Origin: Micromonospora okii
GTDB lineage: Bacteria; Actinomycetota; Actinomycetes; Mycobacteriales; Micromonosporaceae
DNA: 64,000 nt
Direction of reading: 5' to 3'
Assembly: GCF_020884795.1 (NCBI RefSeq)
Contig: NZ_BBZF01000014.1
Coordinates: forward strand, 282,953-346,952
The translations under genes and the position numbers were made by a program. Under the pieces are notes generated by a model that searched no databases, had not been told where the DNA came from, and saw only the letters and a list, made by a program, of their open reading frames with translations. Positions 1 through 7,131 of this stretch are shown here, in pieces. Positions within the stretch are counted from its first letter, which is position 1. Every line of letters starts with the position of its first letter.

Positions 1-209
1 GACAGCCCCCGCTCCGAGCGGATGGAGAGGGTGATCCCCGCGTCGGCCGGGCCGACGGCGCTGCCGTCGTACCCGGTGATCCGGATCGGCAGGGGCCCGG
101 CCGTGACGGCGCGGACCACGTCGGCCACGGTCGGGGTCGGGTGCCGGCCCCCCGCCGGCGGGGTGGACGGGACGCTCGCCGCCCCCTGTTCTCGGTCGGT
201 CAGGCTCAT
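1..209 (-). CDS. tmsB: Partial 10-methyl fatty acid methyltransferase (TmsB/CFA-synthase family), N-terminus only
   Basis: Only the first 69 codons are in the window; the gene starts at an ATG at 209 and runs off at base 1. The visible part has the N-terminal signature of actinobacterial cyclopropane-fatty-acyl-phospholipid-synthase-like SAM methyltransferases, with PIRITGYDGS at residues 41-50 after a proline-rich, poorly ordered leader. The catalytic and SAM-binding parts lie outside. Its ATG overlaps the stop of the upstream FAD enzyme (ATGA), so the two are translationally coupled. In this family a methyltransferase next to such an FAD enzyme makes 10-methylene and then 10-methyl branched acyl chains in membrane phospholipid (TmsB/TmsA, also called BfaB/BfaA). 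A plain cyclopropane synthase is the alternative, but the partner argues against it. Confidence 0.72.
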   Translation of the reverse strand, partial: MSLTDREQGAASVPSTPPAGGRHPTPTVADVVRAVTAGPLPIRITGYDGSAVGPADAGITLSIRSERGL

Positions 210-1603
210 CTTCGCGCTACCGCCTTCTCGTAAAGTCCGGTGAGCCGGTGGTCCGGGTCGTAACGGTCCTTCACCGCGCGCCAGGCGTCGCCGCCGTAGA
301 GCCGGTCGAACGCCTCGCGGTCGTAGTACGCGTCCGAGTAGAGCGACTTGTGGCCGCCCGCCTCGGACACCGCCCGCTCGATCAGGCGGTTGACGTCGCC
401 GTCGGCGGCGCCCCGCGCGATCGGCACGGTCCCCCAGAACCCGATGTTCACGTAGTTCCGCCCCGGGCGGAGGGGATACAGCGGCCACGCCCGCGCGGTC
501 CCCGGCCCGCCGGGCTCGCGCAGTCGCAGCGGGCAGAGCCAGACCGGGGACATCCGCACCTCGCGGGCGAACCAGCGCAGGAAGTCGGGGGTGCCGTCCA
601 GCGGGATCTCCACGTCCTGCACCACCCGCTCCCGGGCGGGCCGGCCACGCAGCCGGTCGACCCGGGCGGCCACCCGGTGCCGGTGCTCCAGCCGGACGAT
701 CCGGTGGTAGACGTCGCTGCGCCGCAGCCGCGTCGGCCAGAGCCGCCGGACCACCGGGTGCTGCGCCCCGAACGCCGCCGAGCACCAGAACCAGTCGGTG
801 TCCCACCGCCACAGGTAGTCGTGGGTGGTGAGCCAGTCGCGGGTGTGCCGGCGCAGCGACCGGTAGTAGATGCCCTGGCCGGTGTAGTCGCTCAGCCGCG
901 GCGCGTCGTCGGTGAAGGCCGCCAGCACCAGGTACGCCTCGCCGGGGCTGAACATCACCCCGTCCATCGCGTCGACGGGCTCGCCGGCCCACGACCCGGT
1001 GGCGGCGACCTCGCCGATCACGTCGGTGAGTGCGGCCAGGTCGTGGAAGCGGACGTTGCGCAGGGCCACGTACCGCCGCACGGGCGCAAGCTCGATGCGC
1101 AGCCGGGTCGCGTACCCGAGGCTGCCCAGCGAGTTGGGGAAGGCGGCGAAGAGGTCGGCGTGCTCCCCGTCGGGGCGGGCCGTGACGATCTCGCCCGCGC
1201 CGGTGAGCACGTCCAGCTCGACGACAGACTCGTGCGGCAGGCCGTGCCGGAAGGAGGTCGACTCGATGCCGAGCCCCGTCACCGCCCCGCCCAGCGTGAT
1301 GGTGCGCAACTGCGGCACCACCAGCGGCATCAACCCGTGCGCCAGGGTCGCGTCGACCAGCCGCTCGTACGTGCACATGCCCTGCACGTCGGCGGTGCGG
1401 GAGACCGGGTCGACCCGGATCACCCCGCCGAGGCCGCTGACGTCCAGCCCCGGGGCGCTGGGCGCGGCCCTCGGGCGGAAGAGGTTCGAGGTGCTCTTGG
1501 CCAGCCGCACGGTCTCGCCGGCGGGCACCGCAGCGTACGACCGCCGCAGCAGGTCCACCGCTCCGTCGTGGTCCACCCCGTCATCCACACGGTCAGTGCG
1601 CAT
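206..1603 (-). CDS. tmsA: FAD-dependent 10-methylene fatty acyl reductase, TmsA/BfaA-like
   Basis: 465-residue FAD_binding_4-type flavoprotein. An LAKSTSNLFR stretch at about residues 35-44 opens the FAD-binding half, followed by the PQLRTITLGGAVTGLGIE segment at about 97-114 and a NSLGSLGYATR loop near 157-167. This layout matches the DHCR24-like branch that includes mycobacterial Rv0449c. In 10-methylstearate (tuberculostearate) synthesis that enzyme reduces the 10-methylene intermediate made by the partner methyltransferase, using NADPH. The partner gene overlaps its 3' end (ATGA). The start at 1603 lies 9 bp after the stop of a DinB-like gene and has no strong ribosome site, so it probably depends on read-through from that gene. 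Micromonospora membranes are known for 10-methyl fatty acids, which fits. A generic FAD oxidase is the alternative. Confidence 0.75.
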   Translation of the reverse strand: MRTDRVDDGVDHDGAVDLLRRSYAAVPAGETVRLAKSTSNLFRPRAAPSAPGLDVSGLGGVIRVDPVSRTADVQGMCTYERLVDATLAHGLMPLVVPQLRTITLGGAVTGLGIESTSFRHGLPHESVVELDVLTGAGEIVTARPDGEHADLFAAFPNSLGSLGYATRLRIELAPVRRYVALRNVRFHDLAALTDVIGEVAATGSWAGEPVDAMDGVMFSPGEAYLVLAAFTDDAPRLSDYTGQGIYYRSLRRHTRDWLTTHDYLWRWDTDWFWCSAAFGAQHPVVRRLWPTRLRRSDVYHRIVRLEHRHRVAARVDRLRGRPARERVVQDVEIPLDGTPDFLRWFAREVRMSPVWLCPLRLREPGGPGTARAWPLYPLRPGRNYVNIGFWGTVPIARGAADGDVNRLIERAVSEAGGHKSLYSDAYYDREAFDRLYGGDAWRAVKDRYDPDHRLTGLYEKAVARR

Positions 1604-1612
1604 GAGATCACT

Positions 1613-2098
1613 CTAACGGCGATGGGAATCGAATTCCGGCCGCAGCGCGCGGAGCTGCGCCAGGTGCTTGGGCAGGTGGACGCGGGCGTGCAGGTCGAGG
1701 ACGCGGGCCCAGGGCAGCGCCTCGTCGACCCGCAGGTCCACGTCCTCGTGCAGCCGGGTGTCGACCGGCGTCTGCGCCGCGACCGGGTCCAGCCGGTCCA
1801 CCAGCGCGCAGAGCCGCAGGCTGGTGGCCCGCAGCAGCGTGGCCAGCCCGTAGAGCCCGCCGCGCTCGACGACCAGCGCGTCGAGCTGCGGTCGGTGCAC
1901 GGTCTCCAGGTCGTAGTACGCGAACGGCGAGCCGGCCAGTACGGCCTCGGTAGCCTCGCTCATCAGCTCGTCGTTGACGGCAAGGTGCGCCACGATCTGC
2001 GCGGCGCTCAGCCCGCCCCCGCCCGGCGACTCGAACCGGCCCGCGTCCACCTCGGCGAGCACCTCGTCGTACGCCCGCCGCAACCCCGCGCTCTCCAC
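1613..2098 (-). CDS. DinB-like / mycothiol-dependent maleylpyruvate isomerase-like protein
   Basis: 161 residues from the GTG at 2098, chosen because a G-rich ribosome site lies just upstream and the helical bundle begins here. The frame stays open upstream to 2221, but that part reads like basic, low-complexity shadow sequence. The helices LRRAYDEVLAEVD, SAAQIVAHLAVNDELM and a C-terminal LHARVHLPKHLAQLRAL resemble the DinB/MDMPI four-helix superfamily. Members use His residues to bind metal and often transfer or use mycothiol; His residues are visible in the AHLAVND and LHARVHLPKH segments. The substrate cannot be told. It sits 9 bp before the FAD enzyme on the same strand and is probably the first gene of that operon. 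Confidence 0.55.
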   Translation of the reverse strand: MESAGLRRAYDEVLAEVDAGRFESPGGGGLSAAQIVAHLAVNDELMSEATEAVLAGSPFAYYDLETVHRPQLDALVVERGGLYGLATLLRATSLRLCALVDRLDPVAAQTPVDTRLHEDVDLRVDEALPWARVLDLHARVHLPKHLAQLRALRPEFDSHRR

Positions 2099-2279
2099 GC
2101 CCCCAGTCAACCGGCCCGCGCGCCACCGCAGGCCGGGCAGGCAATCCAATTTCACCCGGAAGAGGACCCCTCCCCCGACGACCGGCGGGCGCGAATGCCG
2201 GCGGGCGCGAATGCCGGCCACGGCGGCGGCGCACGCCGTCGGCGGGGACCGACGTCAACCGGGAGGATGCTCGCCAACG

Positions 2280-2343
2280 CCTTTGGAGCTGAGTCGTTGG
2301 CGCCATCGGGCCTGCGACAGCACCAACGACTCAGCTCCAAAGG
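2280..2343. repeat. Perfect 21-bp inverted repeat, terminator-like hairpin
   Basis: Arms at 2280-2300 (beginning CCTTTGGAGCTGAG) and 2323-2343 are perfect reverse complements separated by 22 bases. The hairpin lies in the 2099-2495 gene-free stretch, downstream of the VWA gene on the minus strand and upstream of the DinB-like gene. There is no U-tract. It could act as a Rho-independent-like terminator for the VWA/AAA operon. The near-perfect symmetry without compensatory changes also fits a mobile intergenic repeat. I see nothing else in this gap. Confidence 0.7.
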
Positions 2344-2495
2344 GGCCGGGACAGGGGGTGTCGACCCCTGCGGCACGGCCCGGGAGCGGCCCAGACCGGC
2401 GACGCTTGGACGGCGACACCCGGACGGCGGTCGGGCCCCGCAACGGCCGGGGCCCGCAGCGCCGGTCAGCGACGGCCGGGCCCCGCCGCGGTCGG

Positions 2496-4445
2496 TCAGC
2501 GGCCCCGACGGGCGCGCAGGTAGTCGCTGACCACGTACTCGCCGAGGTCGTCGAGGTCCGGGGTGAACATCCGGCCCCGGCAGCGGCGGGCCACCGCGTC
2601 CACGAAGCTACGCAGGCCCGGATCCTCGCCGAGCATGAACAGGTTCAGCGTGGCCCCGGCCCGGGTCAGCCGGTCCACCTCGCGGACGGTGGCCTCGATC
2701 GTCTCGGGCAGCGGCGGCCAGTAGAAGAGCGCCTCGCCGTCGTCGGGGTCGAGGTGGGCGGTCGGCTCGCCGTCGGTGACGACGAGGACCACCGGCTCCG
2801 CGCCCGGGTGCCGGCGCAGATGCCGCCCTGCCAGCCGCAGCGCGTGCTGGAGATTGGTGCCCTTCTCGTGGTCCGGCTCCACCGCCGCCAGCTCCGCCTG
2901 GGTCAGCGGCCTGGCCCGGCGGCCGAACCCGACAATCTGCAGCGCGTCCTGCGGGAAGCGGGTCGCCATCAGGTGCGACAGGGCCAGCGCCGTCTGCTTC
3001 ATCGGCCCCCAGCGCCCCTGCGAGAACATCGAGTACGACAGGTCCACGCAGAGCACCACCGCCGCCGACGCCCGGCGTTCGGTCTCCACCACCTCGAAGT
3101 CGTCAGCCGCGAGCTGGACGGGCACGCCGGGCCCGGCCCGCCGTACCGCCCTGGTCAGGGTGCCCACCACGTCGAGCGGCTGCTCGTCGCCGTACTCCCA
3201 GGGCCGCGACGCCCCGCTCACCTCGCCGGACGCGCCCGCCGCGCGCAGCTCGTGCCGGCCGCGCGGCCCGGCGGTCAGGTCGGCGAAGACCCGGCGCAGC
3301 GCGGTGCCGGCCAGCCGGCGCAGCGCCTTCGGGCTCAGCGTCAGCCCCTCGGCGTCCCGGCCCACCCAGCCCTGCCGGCGCAGCTCCCGCTCCAGCGTCT
3401 GGAGCCGGCGCGCGTCGTCGGCCGCGTCCCGGCCCAGCGTCCGGGCCACCGCGTCGACGTCCACGTCGTCCAGGGTGGCCCCGGGCTGGTCCTGGTCGAG
3501 GGCGTCCAGCAACTCGTCCAGCTCGGCGATCTCGTCGAGCGCGCCGGTCGCCTCGCGGTAGCCGAGCGGCTGCTCGCCGCGCACCCGCTCGCCCCGGCCC
3601 CGGTACAGGTCGGGGCGCAGCGCGCGCAGGTTGGCGTCCAGGGCGGACAGCTCGCCGGCCAGCCCGTCGCCGAGGGACTGGCGCATCAGCCCGGCCAGCT
3701 CCTCGCGCTGCCGGTCCGTCAGCGACCGCAGCAGCCGCTCCCCCGCCGCCGAGCGGCGGGCCAGCACGTCCACCAGCTCGTCGACGTCCCCCGGCTGCTC
3801 CGGGAAGAACTCGCCGTGTCGGCGCATGAACTCGGCGAACGCGTCGGTGGTCTCCTCCGACCGGGCATGCCGGGCCAGCAGGTCGTTGAGGTCGCGCATC
3901 ATCGCGGCGAGCTGCCGCTGGGCGCCCGGGTCGGCGGCGGCCCGCGCCACCTGCCGCAGCCCGGCGAAGCGCTGCTGGAGGACGTCGCCGCGCAGCCCGT
4001 CGAGGATCTGCCGGTACGCCCGCCGCGCCTCGTCGCTCGCCCAGTCGTATCCCTCCAGCTCCTGCACGGCGCGGGCGGTGGAGCGGGGCAGGTTGTCCAG
4101 CACCGCCTCGGCGAAGCGGGCCGCCTCGTCGTCGCGCCCGCGCAGCTCGTCCCGCTCGGCGGCGAGGGCCTGGTCGAGCAGCGCCCGGGCCCGGGTCACC
4201 GCGCCGTCCAGGTCGCCCCGGCGCAGCGCCTCCTGGCGCAGCCGCCGGGCCCGGGCGGCGAGGTCGTCCAGGCCGCCCCGGCCCCGGGGGCCGCGCCGCA
4301 GCAGGTCGCGCAGCGCCTCCCGGAGGCTGCCGCCGGCCAGCACCTCCGCGCCGACGGAGTCGACCGCCTCCCGCACGTCGTACGGCGGGGCGAGCGGGTC
4401 GGGGCCGCCGCGCCACTGCCCGTACCGGAACCGGTTGCCGGCCAC
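2496..4445 (-). CDS. VWA-domain protein, partner of a MoxR/ChlI-type AAA+ ATPase
   Basis: 649 residues, GTG start. A long helical N-terminal half (residues about 40-400) is rich in Arg/Glu/Ala/Leu. The C-terminal von Willebrand A domain carries a complete MIDAS: D468-L-S470-Y-S472, then a KGTN threonine and a VTDGEPT aspartate. It is therefore expected to bind Mg2+ and a protein ligand. The start lies 2 bp after the stop of the AAA+ gene, so the two are coupled. The pair resembles the magnesium-chelatase-like pair Rv0958/Rv0959 of mycobacteria as I recall it, where no chelation role is shown. I infer a MoxR-VWA type remodelling complex acting on an unknown client. No membrane segments or signal peptide are visible, so it should be cytoplasmic. 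Confidence 0.75.
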   Translation of the reverse strand: MAGNRFRYGQWRGGPDPLAPPYDVREAVDSVGAEVLAGGSLREALRDLLRRGPRGRGGLDDLAARARRLRQEALRRGDLDGAVTRARALLDQALAAERDELRGRDDEAARFAEAVLDNLPRSTARAVQELEGYDWASDEARRAYRQILDGLRGDVLQQRFAGLRQVARAAADPGAQRQLAAMMRDLNDLLARHARSEETTDAFAEFMRRHGEFFPEQPGDVDELVDVLARRSAAGERLLRSLTDRQREELAGLMRQSLGDGLAGELSALDANLRALRPDLYRGRGERVRGEQPLGYREATGALDEIAELDELLDALDQDQPGATLDDVDVDAVARTLGRDAADDARRLQTLERELRRQGWVGRDAEGLTLSPKALRRLAGTALRRVFADLTAGPRGRHELRAAGASGEVSGASRPWEYGDEQPLDVVGTLTRAVRRAGPGVPVQLAADDFEVVETERRASAAVVLCVDLSYSMFSQGRWGPMKQTALALSHLMATRFPQDALQIVGFGRRARPLTQAELAAVEPDHEKGTNLQHALRLAGRHLRRHPGAEPVVLVVTDGEPTAHLDPDDGEALFYWPPLPETIEATVREVDRLTRAGATLNLFMLGEDPGLRSFVDAVARRCRGRMFTPDLDDLGEYVVSDYLRARRGR

Positions 4446-4447
4446 GC

Positions 4448-5902
4448 TCAGCCCCGGCCGCCGTAGACGGTGCGCCCGGCGTCGGTGACGTCCTTGCCCA
4501 GCCGGCGGGTCAGGTGCAGCCCCTCCAGGACGAACTCGATCCCGGCCGCCGCCTCCTCGGGCGTGGGCGCGTCGCCGAGCCCGAGCCGGTCGAGCGCCTT
4601 GGCCAGCCCGGGAACGGTGCCGACCTGGCGCAGCAGCTCGGCCGAGGAGACCAGCTCGCCGGTCTCGACCACCCGGTCGTCGTCCACCAGCGCGACGAAG
4701 CCGGACAGGTCCAGGCCGGCGAGGCGGGCCCGGAATGTCTCGTCCGTGGCGGTGCGCAGCAGGTGGCCGAGGATCTCCACCTCGCGCCCGTCCTCGCCGC
4801 TCTCGAACTCGACCTTGCCGCGCAGGGTCGAGGTGACCGAGGCGGCGTCGCCGATGCGGGCCACCGCCGCTTCCGGTCGCGCCCCCTCGGCCGCCGGCCG
4901 GGCGGCAAGCAGGCCGCAGCGGCGCAGCGCCGCGGCGCCGACCGTCTCGGCGGCGGCGATGGCGAACCGGGCCGAGACGCCGGAGCGCTGGTCGACCGAC
5001 GGGGAGTCACGGACGGCGCGCGCGAACCGGGCGAGCACCTCCAGCACGTGCTCGGGCACCTCGCCGACCGGCTCGGCCTCCTGCCGGATCAGCGCCAGCT
5101 CCAGCTCCAGCTCCGTCGGGTAGTGGGTGCGGATCTCCGCGTCGAAGCGGTCCTTGAGCGGGGTGATGATCCGGCCCCGGTTGGTGTAGTCCTCCGGGTT
5201 CGCGCTGGCCACGAGGAGCAGGTCCAGCGGCAGCCGGAGCTGGTAGCCGCGCACCTGGATGTCGCGCTCCTCCAACACGTTGAGCAGCGCCACCTGGATG
5301 CGCTCGGCCAGGTCGGGCAGCTCGTTGACGGCGAAGATCCCCCGGTTGGTGCGCGGCACCAGGCCGAAGTGGATGGTCTCCGGGTCGCCGAGGGTGCGGC
5401 CCTGGGCGAGGCGGATCGGGTCGACGTCGCCGATCAGGTCGCCGACGCTGGTGTCCGGGGTGGCCAGCTTCTCCCCGTACCGCAGGGAGCGGTGCAGCCA
5501 AACCACCGGCAGGTCGTCGCCGGCCTCCGCCGCCAGGGCGCGGGAGGCCGGGGTGAGCGGGTGCATCGGGTGCTCGTTGAGCACCGAACCGGCGATGACA
5601 GGGGTCCACTCGTCGAGCAGCGCCACCAGGGAGCGGATCAGCCGGGTCTTGCCCTGACCGCGCTCGCCGAGCAGCACCATGTCGTGGCCGGCGAGCAACG
5701 CCCGCTCGACCTCGGGCAGGACGGTGTCGTCGTACCCGACGATGCCGGGGAAGCGGTCCTCGCCCGCGCGCATCCGGGCGAGGAGGTTGTCGCGCAGCTC
5801 CTGCTTGACCGTGCGGTGTCGGTGCCCGGCCGCCCGCAGCGCGCCCAGGGTGGCGGGCAGGTCGGCGGGCGGGACCGGGAGAACCTGGTTGGGCTCAGTC
5901 AC
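4448..5902 (-). CDS. AAA+ ATPase, magnesium-chelatase subunit I-like (MoxR superfamily)
   Basis: 484 residues. Walker A is GERGQGKT at residues 79-86; Walker B-like GIFAVNELPDL is at about 188-198, ending in Asn-Glu rather than Asp-Glu. A sensor-type LLLVASANPEDYTNRGRIITPLKDRF stretch follows, describing the loop where RavA/ChlI-type ATPases place Arg fingers. The C-terminal third is helical. It is the first gene of a two-gene operon with the VWA protein, 2 bp downstream. Homologues are often named sigma-54-interacting or magnesium-chelatase protein, but there is no sigma-54 GAFTGA loop and no chlorophyll pathway here. Function is best stated as ATP-driven remodelling with a VWA adaptor. A dispersed repeat (5931-5985) lies in its upstream region. 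Confidence 0.8.
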   Translation of the reverse strand: MTEPNQVLPVPPADLPATLGALRAAGHRHRTVKQELRDNLLARMRAGEDRFPGIVGYDDTVLPEVERALLAGHDMVLLGERGQGKTRLIRSLVALLDEWTPVIAGSVLNEHPMHPLTPASRALAAEAGDDLPVVWLHRSLRYGEKLATPDTSVGDLIGDVDPIRLAQGRTLGDPETIHFGLVPRTNRGIFAVNELPDLAERIQVALLNVLEERDIQVRGYQLRLPLDLLLVASANPEDYTNRGRIITPLKDRFDAEIRTHYPTELELELALIRQEAEPVGEVPEHVLEVLARFARAVRDSPSVDQRSGVSARFAIAAAETVGAAALRRCGLLAARPAAEGARPEAAVARIGDAASVTSTLRGKVEFESGEDGREVEILGHLLRTATDETFRARLAGLDLSGFVALVDDDRVVETGELVSSAELLRQVGTVPGLAKALDRLGLGDAPTPEEAAAGIEFVLEGLHLTRRLGKDVTDAGRTVYGGRG

Positions 5903-5930
5903 CCGACCAACGCTAGCGCGCCCGAGGTGT

Positions 5931-5985
5931 AAGGAGGGGCCCCTTGTTAACGCTTTCGGTAGAGGAAGGGCCCCCCGTTAACAAG
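5931..5985 (+). repeat. Dispersed intergenic repeat, copy A
   Basis: Begins AAGGAGGGGCCCCTTGTTAA, then a CGCTTTCGGTAGAGGAAGG core and a final GTTAAC. The arms CTTGTTAACG (5943-5952) and CGTTAACAAG (5976-5985) are perfect complements, so it can fold. The same layout recurs at 7001, 62067 and, inverted, at 63627. It lies 3' of an aldo/keto reductase and 5' of the AAA+ gene. Confidence 0.75.
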
Positions 5986-6014
5986 CCCGCGCGCTGGGCC
6001 TTACCGGGCGGTCC

Positions 6015-6983
6015 TCACCGGCCGGACCGGGCGCGGAGCAGCTTCGGCACCGCCGCCAGCCCGGTGACCGGGTGGAAGGCGCGGGCGGCGGAGGCCAGCG
6101 CGGCGTGCTCGTCGTCGGTCAGGTCGATCTCGGCGGCGGCGGCGTTGCGTTCCATCTGCTCCACGCTGAACGCGCCGGGGATGGCCACCACGTTGGGGTG
6201 ACGCAGCAGGTAGGCGAGGGCGATCTGGCTGGGCTTGGCGTCGTGCGCGTCGGCGACCTCGCGCAGCGTGCCGATCAGCGCGGCGCCGCGCTCCAGGTTC
6301 ACCGGCAGGAAGTACGGGTTGGCCTGGCGCACCGCCCCGCTGGGCGGGTTCGCCGCGTCGTACCGGCCGGAGAGGAAGCCCTGCGCGAGCGGGCTGTGGG
6401 CGATGACGATGCGGCCGGCGCGCTCGGCGTACGGCAGCAGGTCGTCCTCGGGCCCACGGTCCGCCATGCTGTAGCGGACCTGGTTGCTGAGCACCCGCCG
6501 GCCCAGCGCGATCTCGGCGAACCGCCAGCGTCGCAGGTTGTAGTTGCTGACCCCGACCTCGCCGACCAGGCCGACGTCCTGCAGCGCGCGCATGCCGCTC
6601 ATGGTGGTGGTGTCGGCGACCACCGGGTTGGCCTGGTGCACCTGGTACAGGTCGATGGTGCGGACGCCGAGCCGGACGGCCGACGCGACCGCCCGCTGCT
6701 GCACCACCGGGGCGACCGGCAGTACCGGGAAGATCTTGCTGGCCACCACGACCTTCTCGCGGTCCTCCGCGAGGGCCGCGCCGAGGATCCGCTCGCTGCG
6801 GCCGAAGCCGTAGAGCTCGGCGGTGTCGAAGAGGGTGACGCCGAGGTCGAGCGCCCGCCGGACGATGTCGACGGCCCGGCGCTCGTAGTCGTGTCCGTAG
6901 CCCCACTCCTTCGAGCCGAACTGCCAGGTGCCGAGGCCGATCTTGGAGATGGGCTTGGGGGTGTCGAGCTGAACGAAGCGCAT
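6015..6983 (-). CDS. Aldo/keto reductase, NADP-dependent
   Basis: 322 residues, full-length AKR TIM barrel. The catalytic tetrad is visible: Asp and Tyr in FDTAELYG (about residues 52-59), Lys in VVASKIF (about 83) and His in DLYQVHQAN (about 115). A C-terminal GAFSVEQMERNA loop matches the NADP-binding segment that follows strand 8. No neighbour points to a substrate, so it is best called a general carbonyl reductase. It is a single-gene unit between copies A and B of the dispersed repeat. Divergent from the mannanase gene at 7132. It is unrelated in close sequence to the second aldo/keto reductase at 9015, so it is not a local duplication. Confidence 0.85.
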   Translation of the reverse strand: MRFVQLDTPKPISKIGLGTWQFGSKEWGYGHDYERRAVDIVRRALDLGVTLFDTAELYGFGRSERILGAALAEDREKVVVASKIFPVLPVAPVVQQRAVASAVRLGVRTIDLYQVHQANPVVADTTTMSGMRALQDVGLVGEVGVSNYNLRRWRFAEIALGRRVLSNQVRYSMADRGPEDDLLPYAERAGRIVIAHSPLAQGFLSGRYDAANPPSGAVRQANPYFLPVNLERGAALIGTLREVADAHDAKPSQIALAYLLRHPNVVAIPGAFSVEQMERNAAAAEIDLTDDEHAALASAARAFHPVTGLAAVPKLLRARSGR

Positions 6984-7000
6984 CCCCCGAAGCTACGCGA

Positions 7001-7048
7001 AAGGAAGGGCACCTTATTAACGCATTCGGTATAGGAAGGGCCCCCTCC
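7001..7048 (+). repeat. Dispersed intergenic repeat, copy B
   Basis: Starts AAGGAAGGGCACCTTATTAA, continues CGCATTCGGTATAGGAAGGG and ends in a C-run. It aligns base by base with copy A (5931) and copy C (62067). It sits between the divergent aldo/keto reductase and mannanase genes, just upstream of the mannanase -35 element. Confidence 0.75.
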
Positions 7049-7063
7049 AAACCGCCGGCACGG

Positions 7064-7114
7064 TTGACAACCGGCCGCGGCCGATCGATGGTGGGAGCGC
7101 TTCCATCCACCATC
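7064..7114 (+). promoter_or_regulatory. Mannanase promoter with CebR/LacI-type operator
   Basis: A TTGACA hexamer at 7064-7069 is followed, 17 bp later, by a weak -10 (GATGGT, 7087-7092). Overlapping it is TGGGAGCGCTTCCA at 7092-7105, one base from the palindrome TGGGAGCGCTCCCA bound by CebR-type LacI-family repressors of actinomycete polysaccharide genes. A second inverted repeat, GATGGTGG (7087-7094) and CCACCATC (7107-7114), brackets it. Binding here would block RNA polymerase, so induction by a released oligosaccharide is the natural reading. The regulator gene is not in the window. Confidence 0.68.
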
Positions 7115-7131
7115 GTCGCTACGGAGTCCTC

